From assembly GCA_947450745.1 (NCBI GenBank), contig CANFYD010000086.1:1-10586 (forward strand): a stretch of DNA of 10,586 bases, in the 5' to 3' direction. The position numbers and the translations under genes are program-made. The first letter of the stretch is position 1. The number at the start of each line of letters is the position of its first letter. The DNA is from Burkholderiales bacterium (GTDB lineage Bacteria > Pseudomonadota > Gammaproteobacteria > Burkholderiales > Burkholderiaceae_C). The notes under the pieces were generated by a model. The model worked only from the letters and a program-made list of their open reading frames with translations. It did no database searches and was not told the origin of the DNA. Below are positions 1-7,590 of this stretch, one piece after another.

Positions 1-1965
1 CACGCGGAAGCCGGTGCTGTAGGAGCCGCGCGTCAGCAACTGCTCCACCGGGGTGTAGCGGAACGAGACCTTCGGGTTGGTCGTGCCGCCGAAGCCTGTG
101 TACTCGTCATGCCGCACGGCCAGCGTCGCTTCCAGCCGCTGCGTGATCGGCACCAGCACTTCGGTGAACACGGCCTTGACATCGCGCTGCACGGTGTTGA
201 GCGTGTTGACGCTGTCGAACGGCGCGTTGAAGATCGCCGTCTGCGTGGCCAGGGCGGTGGCGTTGCCGTTGAAGTTGAACTTCTCCGTGCGCATGTCCAC
301 CCCGACCGCCGCCATCACATCGCCGGCCGGCAGCTTGAACAGCGGCCCGGTCGCAGTGGCATCGGCCTGCACCAGCGTCGATTTGCCGCCGTACAGCGTG
401 ACCCCGTTGGCCGACGCCGCTTGCAGCGCGGTCGTGGCCGCAGCCGTTTGCGTCTGGCCGTCCAGCAAGAACGGATTCAACACGCCGGTGTTCAAGAGGG
501 CGGCAAACGGGGTGGAAAAGTAATAACCGCCGCCCAGCACCGAGCTGGCCTCGCTGGTGGCGGTGGAAACGCCGGCGCGGTAGTCCCAGGCGTTCAGGAA
601 GGGCAGCGGGCCATCGGCGCCGAGCAGAAAGCGCGAGGCCTTGCTGGTGGTGTCGATTTCACGCGGGCCGCAAGCCACACAGCGCCAGCGGAAGGCCAGC
701 GGCAGGCCGGCATTGGCCGACAGTTGCGGGAAGGCGCTGACCAATTGGCTGAACACCGAGTTGTAGGCTATGCCGCTGCTCGGGTAGGCCAGGTTGTAGA
801 AGGGGCTGGTGGTCGAGGTGCTGCTGGACACTTGGCTGGACGAGAAGGTCTTGGCCGAGTCGGCTTGCGAGGCGTTGAACTCGGCGAACAGCTGATGCTC
901 GCCCAGGGCCAGCGTGCCGCGCGCGACCAGATTGGTGTTCTTCAGCGGTTGCTGCAGCACGCTCATGCGGCCGGTGTCCACGGTGCAGCCAAAGGCCGCC
1001 GCCGGCGAGGCCCACAGCGCGTTGTCGTAAGCCGCCATGCCGGGCACCGAGGCGCAACCGGCGCCGCCGGGCAGGTCGAGCGGGTTGATGCCGTTGAACA
1101 CCTGCGTGCCGCCGGGCAGCTTGGGGCCGGTGCCGCGGTTGGCGGCGCTGAGGTTGTTCAGGCTCAGCGCGCTGTTCAGGCTGTTGATGGCGAACACGGT
1201 GGCGTAAGGCGTGCCGCGCGTGTCGACCGACAAGCCGCGGTCCGGTTGGACGGTGTTGACGAAGCCGCGCTGGTCGGCGCGCAGCGCTTGGCTGTCGCTG
1301 TGGGTGATGGAGAACAGCACGTTGTACTTGTCCCGGTCCAGGTCACCGGCGCCGCCGGTCAGGCTGAAGCGGTTGATGTTGGCGCCGCCGTCTTGCGTGA
1401 TGTCGGTGAACGCGGACAGCTCCAAGCCGCGATAGTTCTTCTTCAAGATGAAGTTGATGACGCCGCCGATGGCGTCGGTGCCGTAAATGGCCGAGGCACC
1501 GTCCTTCAGGATTTCGATCCGGTCCAGGGCGGCCATCGGGATTGAATTCAAGTCGACGACGCCGCCGTTCAAACCGCCCGAGGCGACGCGGCGGCCGTTC
1601 AGCAGCACCAGCGTGGCGGCCGAGCCCTGGCCGCGTAAGTTGGCAGCGGACAAACCGTTGTTGCCGCGCCCCGAGCCCGCGCCGACGTCGGAGTTGCTGG
1701 CCAGGTTGTCCATGCCGTTGCCGTTGCTGCTGAGCGAGCTGATCAACTGGTCCGCCGTGGTGATGCCCTGTGCTTTCAGATCGTTCGCGGTGATCACTTG
1801 CACCGGCAGCGCGCCTTCCTTGGCAAAGCGCTTGATGCTGGAACCGGTGATTTCCACCCGCTCGATCTTCTGCACGGCATCGGTGCTTTGGGCCACGGCG
1901 GTGGTCACCAAGTGGGCACCGACGCCGATCAGCGCCAGGCTACGGACAAGTTTTTTCAATTTCAT
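1..1965 (-). CDS. TonB-dependent outer-membrane receptor, partial (C-terminus beyond window)
   Basis: An open frame of 655 codons runs from the ATG at 1965 to the window edge. Residues 1-25 (MKLKKLVRSLALIGV..., ending AVA before QS) form a Sec signal peptide. RVEITGSSIKR (36-46) begins the mature domain. A plug domain follows, with LRGQGS, TLVLLNGRRV, DRIEILKDGASAIYGTDAIGGVINFI (to about residue 180), all classic plug signatures. The rest is beta-barrel, reaching the conserved NPKVSFRYTP...LLTRGSYSTGFR stretch. Such proteins import scarce ligands (siderophores, heme, cobalamin, oligosaccharides or peptides) across the outer membrane using TonB energy; the substrate cannot be told here. Two cysteine pairs are visible: C304/C327 and a close C429-x-x-C432. 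The start is supported by GGAG in TGTAGGAGTAGCCCC just before the ATG. Roughly a third of a typical receptor of this class is missing. Family call is firm; ligand is unknown. Confidence 0.95.
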   Translation of the reverse strand, partial: MKLKKLVRSLALIGVGAHLVTTAVAQSTDAVQKIERVEITGSSIKRFAKEGALPVQVITANDLKAQGITTADQLISSLSSNGNGMDNLASNSDVGAGSGRGNNGLSAANLRGQGSAATLVLLNGRRVASGGLNGGVVDLNSIPMAALDRIEILKDGASAIYGTDAIGGVINFILKKNYRGLELSAFTDITQDGGANINRFSLTGGAGDLDRDKYNVLFSITHSDSQALRADQRGFVNTVQPDRGLSVDTRGTPYATVFAINSLNSALSLNNLSAANRGTGPKLPGGTQVFNGINPLDLPGGAGCASVPGMAAYDNALWASPAAAFGCTVDTGRMSVLQQPLKNTNLVARGTLALGEHQLFAEFNASQADSAKTFSSSQVSSSTSTTSPFYNLAYPSSGIAYNSVFSQLVSAFPQLSANAGLPLAFRWRCVACGPREIDTTSKASRFLLGADGPLPFLNAWDYRAGVSTATSEASSVLGGGYYFSTPFAALLNTGVLNPFLLDGQTQTAAATTALQAASANGVTLYGGKSTLVQADATATGPLFKLPAGDVMAAVGVDMRTEKFNFNGNATALATQTAIFNAPFDSVNTLNTVQRDVKAVFTEVLVPITQRLEATLAVRHDEYTGFGGTTNPKVSFRYTPVEQLLTRGSYSTGFRV

Positions 1966-2254
1966 GGGGCTACTCCTACAACGATGTTTGTGTGTGTTCT
2001 TGCGAGGGCGGGCGCATTTTTGACGCGTTCTGGGCGCGTTTGCTTCGTATTGGCGCGGTCTGTCAGCACATGATCCGTTAGGACTTGTCCGACGCGCCAT
2101 AGGGGCACACCGCATTTGTTGCGTAGACCGCAATGAATGCTTGTCGTGCAGGCATAACCTGCTGGAATGCGCGCCCTTCTGGTAGCGACCCAAGCTATAC
2201 AGTCGGCCTCCACTGCTCCACTCAACCAACCAACAATCATTCGCGCCCCTACCG
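1966..2254. promoter_or_regulatory. Divergent intergenic region between receptor and dacB
   Basis: This 289-base spacer separates two divergently oriented genes, so it must hold promoters for both. On the minus side the receptor's Shine-Dalgarno (CTCC on the plus strand at 1973-1976) is clear. On the plus side I see only an isolated TATACA at 2196-2201 with no acceptable -35 at 16-18 bases, and no good ribosome binding site before dacB. I found no tandem regulator boxes like those upstream of degP. Short reading frames in this spacer show no recognisable protein features. Confidence 0.45.
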
Positions 2255-3730
2255 ATGCCCTTGAAATCGACCTGTCTTGTGCTGCTGACCGCCCTTTGCT
2301 TGGCTGGTTGCGCCAATTTGCGCCCCAGCACCGAGCTGCCCGCCCCGGTGAAACTTGCGCTGGACCGGGCCGGCCTGCCGTCAACCGCGCTGGGGGTGGT
2401 CGCCTTCCCGCTGGCGCAGCGCGAACGGGGCCTGCGCTCGAACCCAGCGCAGGCGATGCAGCCGGCCTCGACGTTGAAGCTGCTGACCACCGTGGTGGCG
2501 CTGGACCGGCTGGGCGCGAATGCGCGTGGCCGCACCGATCTGCTGGCGGACGCGGCGCAGGTCGGCGATGTGTTGCCCGGCCCGCTCTACTTGCGCGGCG
2601 GCGGCGACACCGACCTCGACTGGGGCGCGCTGAACACGCTGTTGCGCAGCCTGCGCGACCAAGGCGTGCGCGAGATCCAAGGTGGCTTGGTGGTGGACCG
2701 CAGCTTGTTCCGCCCCGCGCGGCTGGACCTGGGGCAAGCGCCGTTTGACGAAGCGCCCGAGTTTCAATACAACGTCATCCCCGATGCCTTGCAGCTGAAC
2801 ACCAATCTGCTCGGCTACGTGATCGAGTCGGACGGCACCCAAATCAGCGCGCGTGCCGACCCGGCCTGGCCCGGCATCCTGCTGGACACCCGCGCGCTGA
2901 CGCTCAGCGACAAGGCCTGCGCCGACTGGGACGAGGACTGGCGAATCCCGCTGGTTCAGCCGTCGCCTCAACAACAAGCGCCCTCACAGGCCGACGGCGC
3001 GCTGACCGTCCTCCTGCAAGGCGCGTTCCCGCGCCATTGCCGCCAGCAACCCCAGTTGAATCTGCTCGATCGGCAGTGGTTGACGGCGCGTGCGGTGCGG
3101 CAGATCTGGCGCGAGCTGGGCGGCGTGATCGGGCCGGGCGAGCGCGAGGCGGCCACGCCGGCCGCCGCGCGGGTGCTGGCCAGCCACTTTGGCCGGCCGC
3201 TGGGCGAGGTGCTGCGCGGCATGATGAAGCGCTCGGACAACCCGCTGACCCGGCTGGTCTATTTGCGCCTCGGCGCGGCCGATGCGGCGCACCAGGCCGC
3301 ACCGGACGAGATGACGCTGGCGGCGTCCGACCGGGTGGTGCGGCAATGGTTGGCTGAGCGACAAATCGACGCCAGCGGCCTGGTGCTGGAGAACGGCTCC
3401 GGCCTGTCGCGGCTGGAGCGCATCACCCCGGCGCAACTGGCGGCCGTGCTGGCCACCGCCTGGGACGGTCGCCAAGCGCCTGAGCTGTTGAACACGCTGC
3501 CGGTGGCCGGAGTGGACGGCACGCTGAGCCGGCGGCTGAAGACGCTGGCGCCCGGCCAGGCCCGCCTGAAGACCGGCACCTTGCGTGATGTGATGGCGAT
3601 TGCTGGTTATGTGGTTGACGCCCAGCAGCGCCCTTGGGTGCTGGTGGCGCTGCTCAATCACCCCGAAGCCTCGGCCCAAGGCCGGCCGGCGCTGGATGCG
3701 CTGGTCGAATGGGTGGCCGCTCAACCATGA
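2255..3730 (+). CDS. dacB: D-alanyl-D-alanine carboxypeptidase/endopeptidase, PBP4 (peptidase S13) type, predicted lipoprotein
   Basis: The 491-residue product carries the three active-site motifs of penicillin-binding serine peptidases in the PBP4 arrangement: S72-T-L-K75 (nucleophile and general base), S327-D-N329 and K439-T-G441. The gap of about 250 residues between the first two motifs reflects the inserted domains typical of class C PBP4; length is close to the family norm. It should remove terminal D-Ala from pentapeptides and cut D-Ala-mDAP crosslinks in periplasmic murein. The N-terminus is a lipoprotein signal with lipobox LAGC ending at C19 and Ala at +2, so the mature enzyme is probably outer-membrane anchored, unlike soluble E. 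coli PBP4. The ATG at 2255 is chosen because it gives this complete signal peptide; its Shine-Dalgarno is poor. The response regulator starts 47 bases downstream, so cotranscription is plausible. Confidence 0.93.
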   Translation: MPLKSTCLVLLTALCLAGCANLRPSTELPAPVKLALDRAGLPSTALGVVAFPLAQRERGLRSNPAQAMQPASTLKLLTTVVALDRLGANARGRTDLLADAAQVGDVLPGPLYLRGGGDTDLDWGALNTLLRSLRDQGVREIQGGLVVDRSLFRPARLDLGQAPFDEAPEFQYNVIPDALQLNTNLLGYVIESDGTQISARADPAWPGILLDTRALTLSDKACADWDEDWRIPLVQPSPQQQAPSQADGALTVLLQGAFPRHCRQQPQLNLLDRQWLTARAVRQIWRELGGVIGPGEREAATPAAARVLASHFGRPLGEVLRGMMKRSDNPLTRLVYLRLGAADAAHQAAPDEMTLAASDRVVRQWLAERQIDASGLVLENGSGLSRLERITPAQLAAVLATAWDGRQAPELLNTLPVAGVDGTLSRRLKTLAPGQARLKTGTLRDVMAIAGYVVDAQQRPWVLVALLNHPEASAQGRPALDALVEWVAAQP

Positions 3731-3777
3731 GCTTGCTGCTGCTGTTTTCCTGACCTTTTTTAGAACGGTGAGCCCCG

Positions 3778-4536
3778 ATGCGCCTGCTGCTGGTTGAAGA
3801 TGATTTGATGATTGGTGAAGGCTTGCGCGCCGCCTTGCGGATGGAAGGCTATGCGGTGGATTGGGTGCGCGACCTGAGTGCGGCGCACGCCACACTGGCC
3901 AGCGAGCGCTTCGATCTGCTGCTGTTGGACCTGGGTTTGCCTGCCGGTGGCCCGGCGGTCGCGTCGGCTCAGGCCAACGCGCCGGCCGAGAACGGCTTGA
4001 GCGTGCTGCGGGCGCTGCGGGCGCGCCAGGACAACACGCCGGTGATCGTGCTGACCGCCCGCGACGCGCCGGGCGAGCGGGTCAAGGGACTGGACAGCGG
4101 TGCCGACGACTATCTGGTCAAGCCGTTCGAGCTGGATGAGCTGAATGCGCGCATCCGCGCGGTGCTGCGCCGCCACACCGGGCGCGTTCAGCCGCTGCTG
4201 TCCTTTGGCGCGGTGACGCTGGACCCTGCGACCCGCCAAGTCACGCTGGACGGCCAGCCGGTGCTGCTGTCGGCGCGCGAGCTGGCGGTGCTGGAAGCCT
4301 TGCTGCTGCGGCCCGGCGCGCTGCTGTCGCGCGCTCAATTGGAAGACAGGCTCTACGGTTGGGGCGAGGAGATCGAGAGCAACGCGGTGTCGGTCTACAT
4401 TCACCAGCTGCGCCGCAAGCTGGGGGCCGACTTCATCCACAACGTGCGCGGCGTCGGCTATTACGTTGGCAAGCCCGGTGGTGGCGGTGCTGGCGGTGGT
4501 GCGAGCAGCACCGGCAATGGGGACGGCACGCCGTGA
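3778..4536 (+). CDS. qseB: OmpR/PhoB-family response regulator, QseB/PmrA-like
   Basis: The 252-residue DNA-binding response regulator has a receiver domain (about 1-132) with acidic pocket E7-D8-D9, phospho-acceptor D51, T93 and K115 (KPF), then a winged-helix effector domain (about 138-230) with the typical SVYIHQLRRKLG...HNVRGVGYYV end. The opening RLLLVEDDLMIGEGL and the VDWVRD stretch resemble QseB/PmrA regulators. GGTGAG at 3767-3772 supports the ATG. It overlaps the kinase gene by 4 bases, so the two form a cognate pair. Two oddities: a roughly 15-residue Ala/Gly/Pro-rich insertion (about 56-70) in the loop directly after the phosphorylation site, and a glycine-rich tail (231-252) beyond the normal end of the domain. 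A likely target site lies upstream of degP at 5960-5998. The ligand or stress sensed is not evident; the qseB name denotes subfamily only. Confidence 0.93.
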   Translation: MRLLLVEDDLMIGEGLRAALRMEGYAVDWVRDLSAAHATLASERFDLLLLDLGLPAGGPAVASAQANAPAENGLSVLRALRARQDNTPVIVLTARDAPGERVKGLDSGADDYLVKPFELDELNARIRAVLRRHTGRVQPLLSFGAVTLDPATRQVTLDGQPVLLSARELAVLEALLLRPGALLSRAQLEDRLYGWGEEIESNAVSVYIHQLRRKLGADFIHNVRGVGYYVGKPGGGGAGGGASSTGNGDGTP

Positions 4537-5885
4537 GCCTGAATTCGATGCGGGCCCGGCTGCTGCTGACGCTGCTGCTGTTGCTGGCCGCTGCCGCGCT
4601 GGTGATGGGGGCCAGCACGTATCACAGCGTGCGGGCCGAGTCCGAAACGCTGTTCGACTACCAACTGCGCCAGATGGCGCTGGCGCTGCGCGACCAAGGT
4701 GAAATCGCGCCCAGCCAGGCCAGCGCCTTGAGCGAAAGCGAGTTGGACTTTGTGGTGCAGATCTGGACCGTCGACGGGCGCAGCATTTACGCCTCGCGTG
4801 ACCACAACAACCTGCCGGCGCGTGCGCTGCTGGGCTTGGCCGAGATCAATGTGGCCGGGCAACTGTGGCGCACCTACAGCGTGGTCACGCCGGACCGCAT
4901 CATCCAGGTGGCCCAGCCGGTGCAGATTCGGCAGCGCTTGGCTGCCGCTGCCGCCCTGCGCACGGTGCTGCCGCTGGCTTGGTTGGCACCGCTGCTGGCG
5001 GTGCTGGGCTGGTGGCTCAGTGCGCTGACGGTGGCGCCGCTGCGCACGGTGGCCGCCGAGGTGGGGCAGCGGGATGCGCAGTCGCTGGCCCCGTTGCCCA
5101 GCGCCGGCCTGCCCGATGAAGTGGCCCCGCTGGTCAGCGCTTTGAACGGGCTGCTGCAGCGCTTGGGTGCGTCGCTGGAGCAACAGCGCGCCTTTGTGGC
5201 CGACGCCGCGCACGAGTTGCGCTCACCGCTGACCGCCTTGAAGCTGCAAGCGCAGTTGCTCCAACGTGCGCCCGACGCCGCCGGCCGCGCCGAGGCGATG
5301 GCCGCGTTGACCGCCGGCATCGAGCGGGCGGCCCGTTTGGTTGAGCAGTTACTGGCCTTGGCCCGCGCCGAGCCGGGCGGGCCGGCGCTGGCCTTGCAGC
5401 CGCTGGACCTGAGCGAGTTGGTGCGCGGCGTGCTAGCCGATTCCGTGCCCTTTGCCTTGGCGCAAGGCAGCGAGTTGAGTTTGCAAGCCGACGCGCCGGT
5501 GCTGGTGCGCGGCGAGCCGGCCGCGCTGGCGGCGCTGGTGCGCAACCTGGTCGACAACGCCTTGCGTTACGGCCCACCGGCCGGCCGGGTCGAGCTGCGC
5601 GTCAGCCAAGATGGTGGGGCAGGCGGTGGGGAAGGCGGCCAGCCGCTGCTGCAAGTGGACGACAACGGCCCGGGCATACCGGCGGCCGAGCGCGAGCGGG
5701 TGTTCGACCGGTTTTATCGCCGCAACCCCGGCAGCACCGCCGGCTCCGGCCTGGGCCTGGCCATCGTGCGCAGCGTGGCCGCGCAACACGGCGCGCAGAT
5801 CACGCTGAGCGAGTCACCGCTGGGCGGGTTGCGGGTCAGCTTGAGCTTTCCCGGCCGCGGACTTGCGCAAAATTGTCCCAGCTAG
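4533..5885 (+). CDS. qseC: Two-component sensor histidine kinase, QseC-like
   Basis: The 450-residue inner-membrane kinase starts at GTG 4533, overlapping the regulator stop (GTGA). GGGGACGG at 4519-4526 supports this start; an ATG at 4548 is the alternative. Order: TM1 (about 8-28), periplasmic sensor (29-142, resembling the 2CSK-N type of QseC-like kinases), TM2 (about 143-166), HAMP linker, DHp helix with phospho-acceptor H227 in AHELRSPL, and a HATPase domain with N box (N338 in RNLVDNALRYG), G1 (D377-N-G-P-G-I), F box (FDRFYR, 391-396) and G2 (GSGLGLA, 404-410). All catalytic boxes are intact. It should phosphorylate the regulator encoded just upstream in response to an envelope or extracellular cue. 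The last nine residues (RGLAQNCPS) and the stop codon come from an intergenic palindromic element, so the native C-terminus was probably replaced. Naming is by subfamily. Confidence 0.93.
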   Translation: MSLNSMRARLLLTLLLLLAAAALVMGASTYHSVRAESETLFDYQLRQMALALRDQGEIAPSQASALSESELDFVVQIWTVDGRSIYASRDHNNLPARALLGLAEINVAGQLWRTYSVVTPDRIIQVAQPVQIRQRLAAAAALRTVLPLAWLAPLLAVLGWWLSALTVAPLRTVAAEVGQRDAQSLAPLPSAGLPDEVAPLVSALNGLLQRLGASLEQQRAFVADAAHELRSPLTALKLQAQLLQRAPDAAGRAEAMAALTAGIERAARLVEQLLALARAEPGGPALALQPLDLSELVRGVLADSVPFALAQGSELSLQADAPVLVRGEPAALAALVRNLVDNALRYGPPAGRVELRVSQDGGAGGGEGGQPLLQVDDNGPGIPAAERERVFDRFYRRNPGSTAGSGLGLAIVRSVAAQHGAQITLSESPLGGLRVSLSFPGRGLAQNCPS

Positions 5886-5959
5886 GCGCGCCGACGAAGA
5901 CAGTACGCCTGTACGGCAAGGAGGCGGAACGACGCTGGGGCAGTTTTGCGCAAGTCCGC
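5857..5959. repeat. Palindromic element 1: long inverted arms around a GCTAGGCG...AACGACGC core
   Basis: Arms of 26 bases at 5857-5882 (GCGGACTTGCGCAAAA...) and 5934-5959 (...TTTTGCGCAAGTCCGC) are complementary apart from two positions that become G-U pairs in plus-strand RNA. The 51-base interior begins at the TAG of GCTAGGCG (5881-5888), has a central GTAC-GCCT-GTAC (5903-5914), and ends at AACGACGC (5928-5935). The left arm lies inside the kinase gene and encodes its last residues; the core supplies the stop. The transcript would form a very stable hairpin that may end or stabilise the kinase mRNA, although no U-tract follows. The core is shared with the element at 9994-10136. Confidence 0.85.
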
Positions 5960-5998
5960 CTTAACGTTGGCCTAACTTTGGCCTAATCCAGCGTTAAT
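5960..5998 (+). promoter_or_regulatory. Tandem 11-base direct repeats, probable response-regulator operator for degP
   Basis: Four hexamers, CTTAAC (5960), CCTAAC (5971), CCTAAT (5982) and GTTAAT (5993), recur with exact 11-base spacing and a common YTAA core. Direct repeats at one helical turn are the standard binding site of OmpR/PhoB-class dimers, and the YTAA core matches the CTTAA half-site known for PmrA/QseB proteins. The array lies 63 bases upstream of the degP start and directly after palindromic element 1, so the QseB-like regulator encoded upstream is the natural candidate. I could not assign convincing -35/-10 hexamers. Confidence 0.7.
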
Positions 5999-6060
5999 CG
6001 CCGCCACTTACTCTTCAACCCAAGCGGCATATTCCGCCGCACTGATGTTGGAGAACTGCC

Positions 6061-7584
6061 ATGACGATCAAACCTCTGAATGCTGCCTTGTTGATTGCAG
6101 GCTTGGTGGCGGGTGGCACGGCCGCTGGCCTGAATCTGCCGCAATGGCTGGCCAAGGCGGATCACAGCACCGCGCAATCCGCTGCATCGACCACGCCAGG
6201 CGCTGTGGCGGTGCTGAATGCGACGACGGCTCCGGCCGCCGTGCCCTATCTGGCCGCCAACCGGGTGCCGGACTACCGCACCATCTTCAAACAAGCCGGC
6301 CCGGCCGTGGTCGGCGTCACGGTGGAAGGCATGCACAAGGTCAGCCGTGAGGAGCAGGGCGCCGCCGAAGCCGAGGCCGACCCGTTTGCCCAGTTCTTCC
6401 GTGGCATGCCCGGCATGCAGCAACGTGGTCGGGGCCAGCAGGCGCAGCCGTCGCAACCGTTCCGGGGCCAGGGCTCGGGTTTCATCATCAGCAGCGATGG
6501 CCTGATCCTGACCAACGCCCATGTGGTCAATGAAGCCAAGGAAGTGACCGTCAAGCTGAGCGACCGGCGCGAGTTTTCCGCCAAGGTGCTGGGCGTGGAC
6601 AAGGCGACCGACATTGCCGTCCTGCGCATCCAGGCCAAGGACTTGCCGACGGTGCGGCTGGGCGACCCGCGCTTGCTGGAGGTGGGCGACCCGGTGCTGG
6701 CCATCGGCGCACCTTACGGCCTGGAGCAGACCGCCACCCAGGGCATCGTCAGCGCCAAGGGCCGGTCCTTGCCCAACGATGCGCTGGTGCCCTTCATCCA
6801 GACCGATGCTGCGGTCAATCCGGGCAATTCCGGTGGCCCGCTGTTCGACGGCGGCGGTGCGGTGGTCGGCATCAATTCGCAGATCTACTCGCAGTCCGGC
6901 GGCTATCAGGGTTTGAGCTTTGCCATCCCGATCAACGTGGCGCTGAAGGTGAAGGACCAGATCGTCGCCACCGGCCGCGCCCAACATGGCCGGCTCGGTG
7001 TCAGCGTGCAGGACTTGAACCAGGCGCTGGCCGACTCCTTCGGCATGCCGCGCCCGGACGGTGCGCTGGTGGCCCAAGTGATGCCGAACAGTGCCGCCGC
7101 CCGCGCCGGTTTGAAGCCGGGCGACGTGATCACCGAAGTGGACGGCGAGGCGATCGTGCGCTCGGGCGCGCTGTCCAGCATGATCGGTTTGTCCGCGCCG
7201 GGTGAGCAGGTCAAGCTGACGGTCTGGCGCGACCATGTGGCGCAGACGCTGGACGTCAAGCTGGGCGGGGCTGAGGCTGATGCCAAGCAGGCCAATGCCA
7301 ACGAGGCCGACGGTCCGCAAGGCCGCTTGGGCCTGGCGCTGCGGCCGCTGAGCAAGGACGAAGCGCGCAGCGTCGGCGGCATGGTCGGCCTGGTGGTGGA
7401 AGAGGCCGATGGCCCGGCCGCCCGCGCCGGCATCGCCGCCGGTGACTTGCTGCTGGCCATCAACGGCCGGCCGGTGCAGTCGGCCGAGCAGGTGCGCGAT
7501 GTGGTGGCCAAGTCCGGCAAGTCGGTGGCGCTGCTGATTCAGCGCGGCGACAGCAAGATTTTTGTGCCGGTCAAGCTCGGTTAA
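6061..7584 (+). CDS. degP: Do-family periplasmic serine endopeptidase (DegP/MucD-like)
   Basis: The 507-residue protein has the chymotrypsin-like HtrA catalytic triad: H154 (LTNAHVV), D184 (ATDIAVLRI) and S257 (GNSGGPL). Two PDZ domains follow, about 306-400 (RLGVSVQDLN...AGLKPGDVITEVDG) and about 420-505 (RLGLALRPL...AGIAAGDLLLAING). Two PDZ domains place it with DegP/DegQ/MucD rather than DegS. The N-terminus has a hydrophobic stretch (about 8-24) acting as a signal peptide or anchor, then an Ala/Thr-rich linker; a Gln/Gly/Arg-rich loop (about 115-137) precedes the protease core. The role is degradation and possibly chaperoning of misfolded envelope proteins. GGAG at 6050-6053, 7 bases before the ATG, supports the start. 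It lies downstream of the two-component pair, behind four 11-base repeat boxes, suggesting regulation by that system. All catalytic residues are intact. Confidence 0.95.
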   Translation: MTIKPLNAALLIAGLVAGGTAAGLNLPQWLAKADHSTAQSAASTTPGAVAVLNATTAPAAVPYLAANRVPDYRTIFKQAGPAVVGVTVEGMHKVSREEQGAAEAEADPFAQFFRGMPGMQQRGRGQQAQPSQPFRGQGSGFIISSDGLILTNAHVVNEAKEVTVKLSDRREFSAKVLGVDKATDIAVLRIQAKDLPTVRLGDPRLLEVGDPVLAIGAPYGLEQTATQGIVSAKGRSLPNDALVPFIQTDAAVNPGNSGGPLFDGGGAVVGINSQIYSQSGGYQGLSFAIPINVALKVKDQIVATGRAQHGRLGVSVQDLNQALADSFGMPRPDGALVAQVMPNSAAARAGLKPGDVITEVDGEAIVRSGALSSMIGLSAPGEQVKLTVWRDHVAQTLDVKLGGAEADAKQANANEADGPQGRLGLALRPLSKDEARSVGGMVGLVVEEADGPAARAGIAAGDLLLAINGRPVQSAEQVRDVVAKSGKSVALLIQRGDSKIFVPVKLG

Positions 7585-7590
7585 ACAAAC

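Noticed and set aside
109..1545. Long plus-strand open frame (478 codons) opposite the receptor gene
   Set aside because: It is an antisense shadow in GC-rich DNA: Arg/Gly/Val-rich and without domains, while the minus strand encodes a textbook receptor.
2196..2201. TATACA as the dacB -10 element
   Set aside because: No acceptable -35 hexamer at 16-18 bases upstream, so a single AT-rich hexamer is not enough to call a promoter.
3731..3777. T-run (CCTTTTTTAG) after dacB as an intrinsic terminator
   Set aside because: No GC-rich stem precedes the T-run, and the response regulator starts only 47 bases downstream.
2984..3895. Minus-strand open frame of 303 codons spanning dacB and the regulator start
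   Set aside because: It crosses two well-supported plus-strand genes and shows no recognisable protein features.
4359..4532. Upstream extension of the histidine kinase frame
   Set aside because: The extra residues are Arg/Trp-rich shadow of the regulator gene; the GTG at 4533 with its ribosome binding site and TM1 just after fits far better.
5983..7320. Long minus-strand open frame (445 codons) opposite degP
   Set aside because: Composition is low-complexity His/Arg/Gly-rich without motifs; the plus strand encodes a complete Do-family protease.
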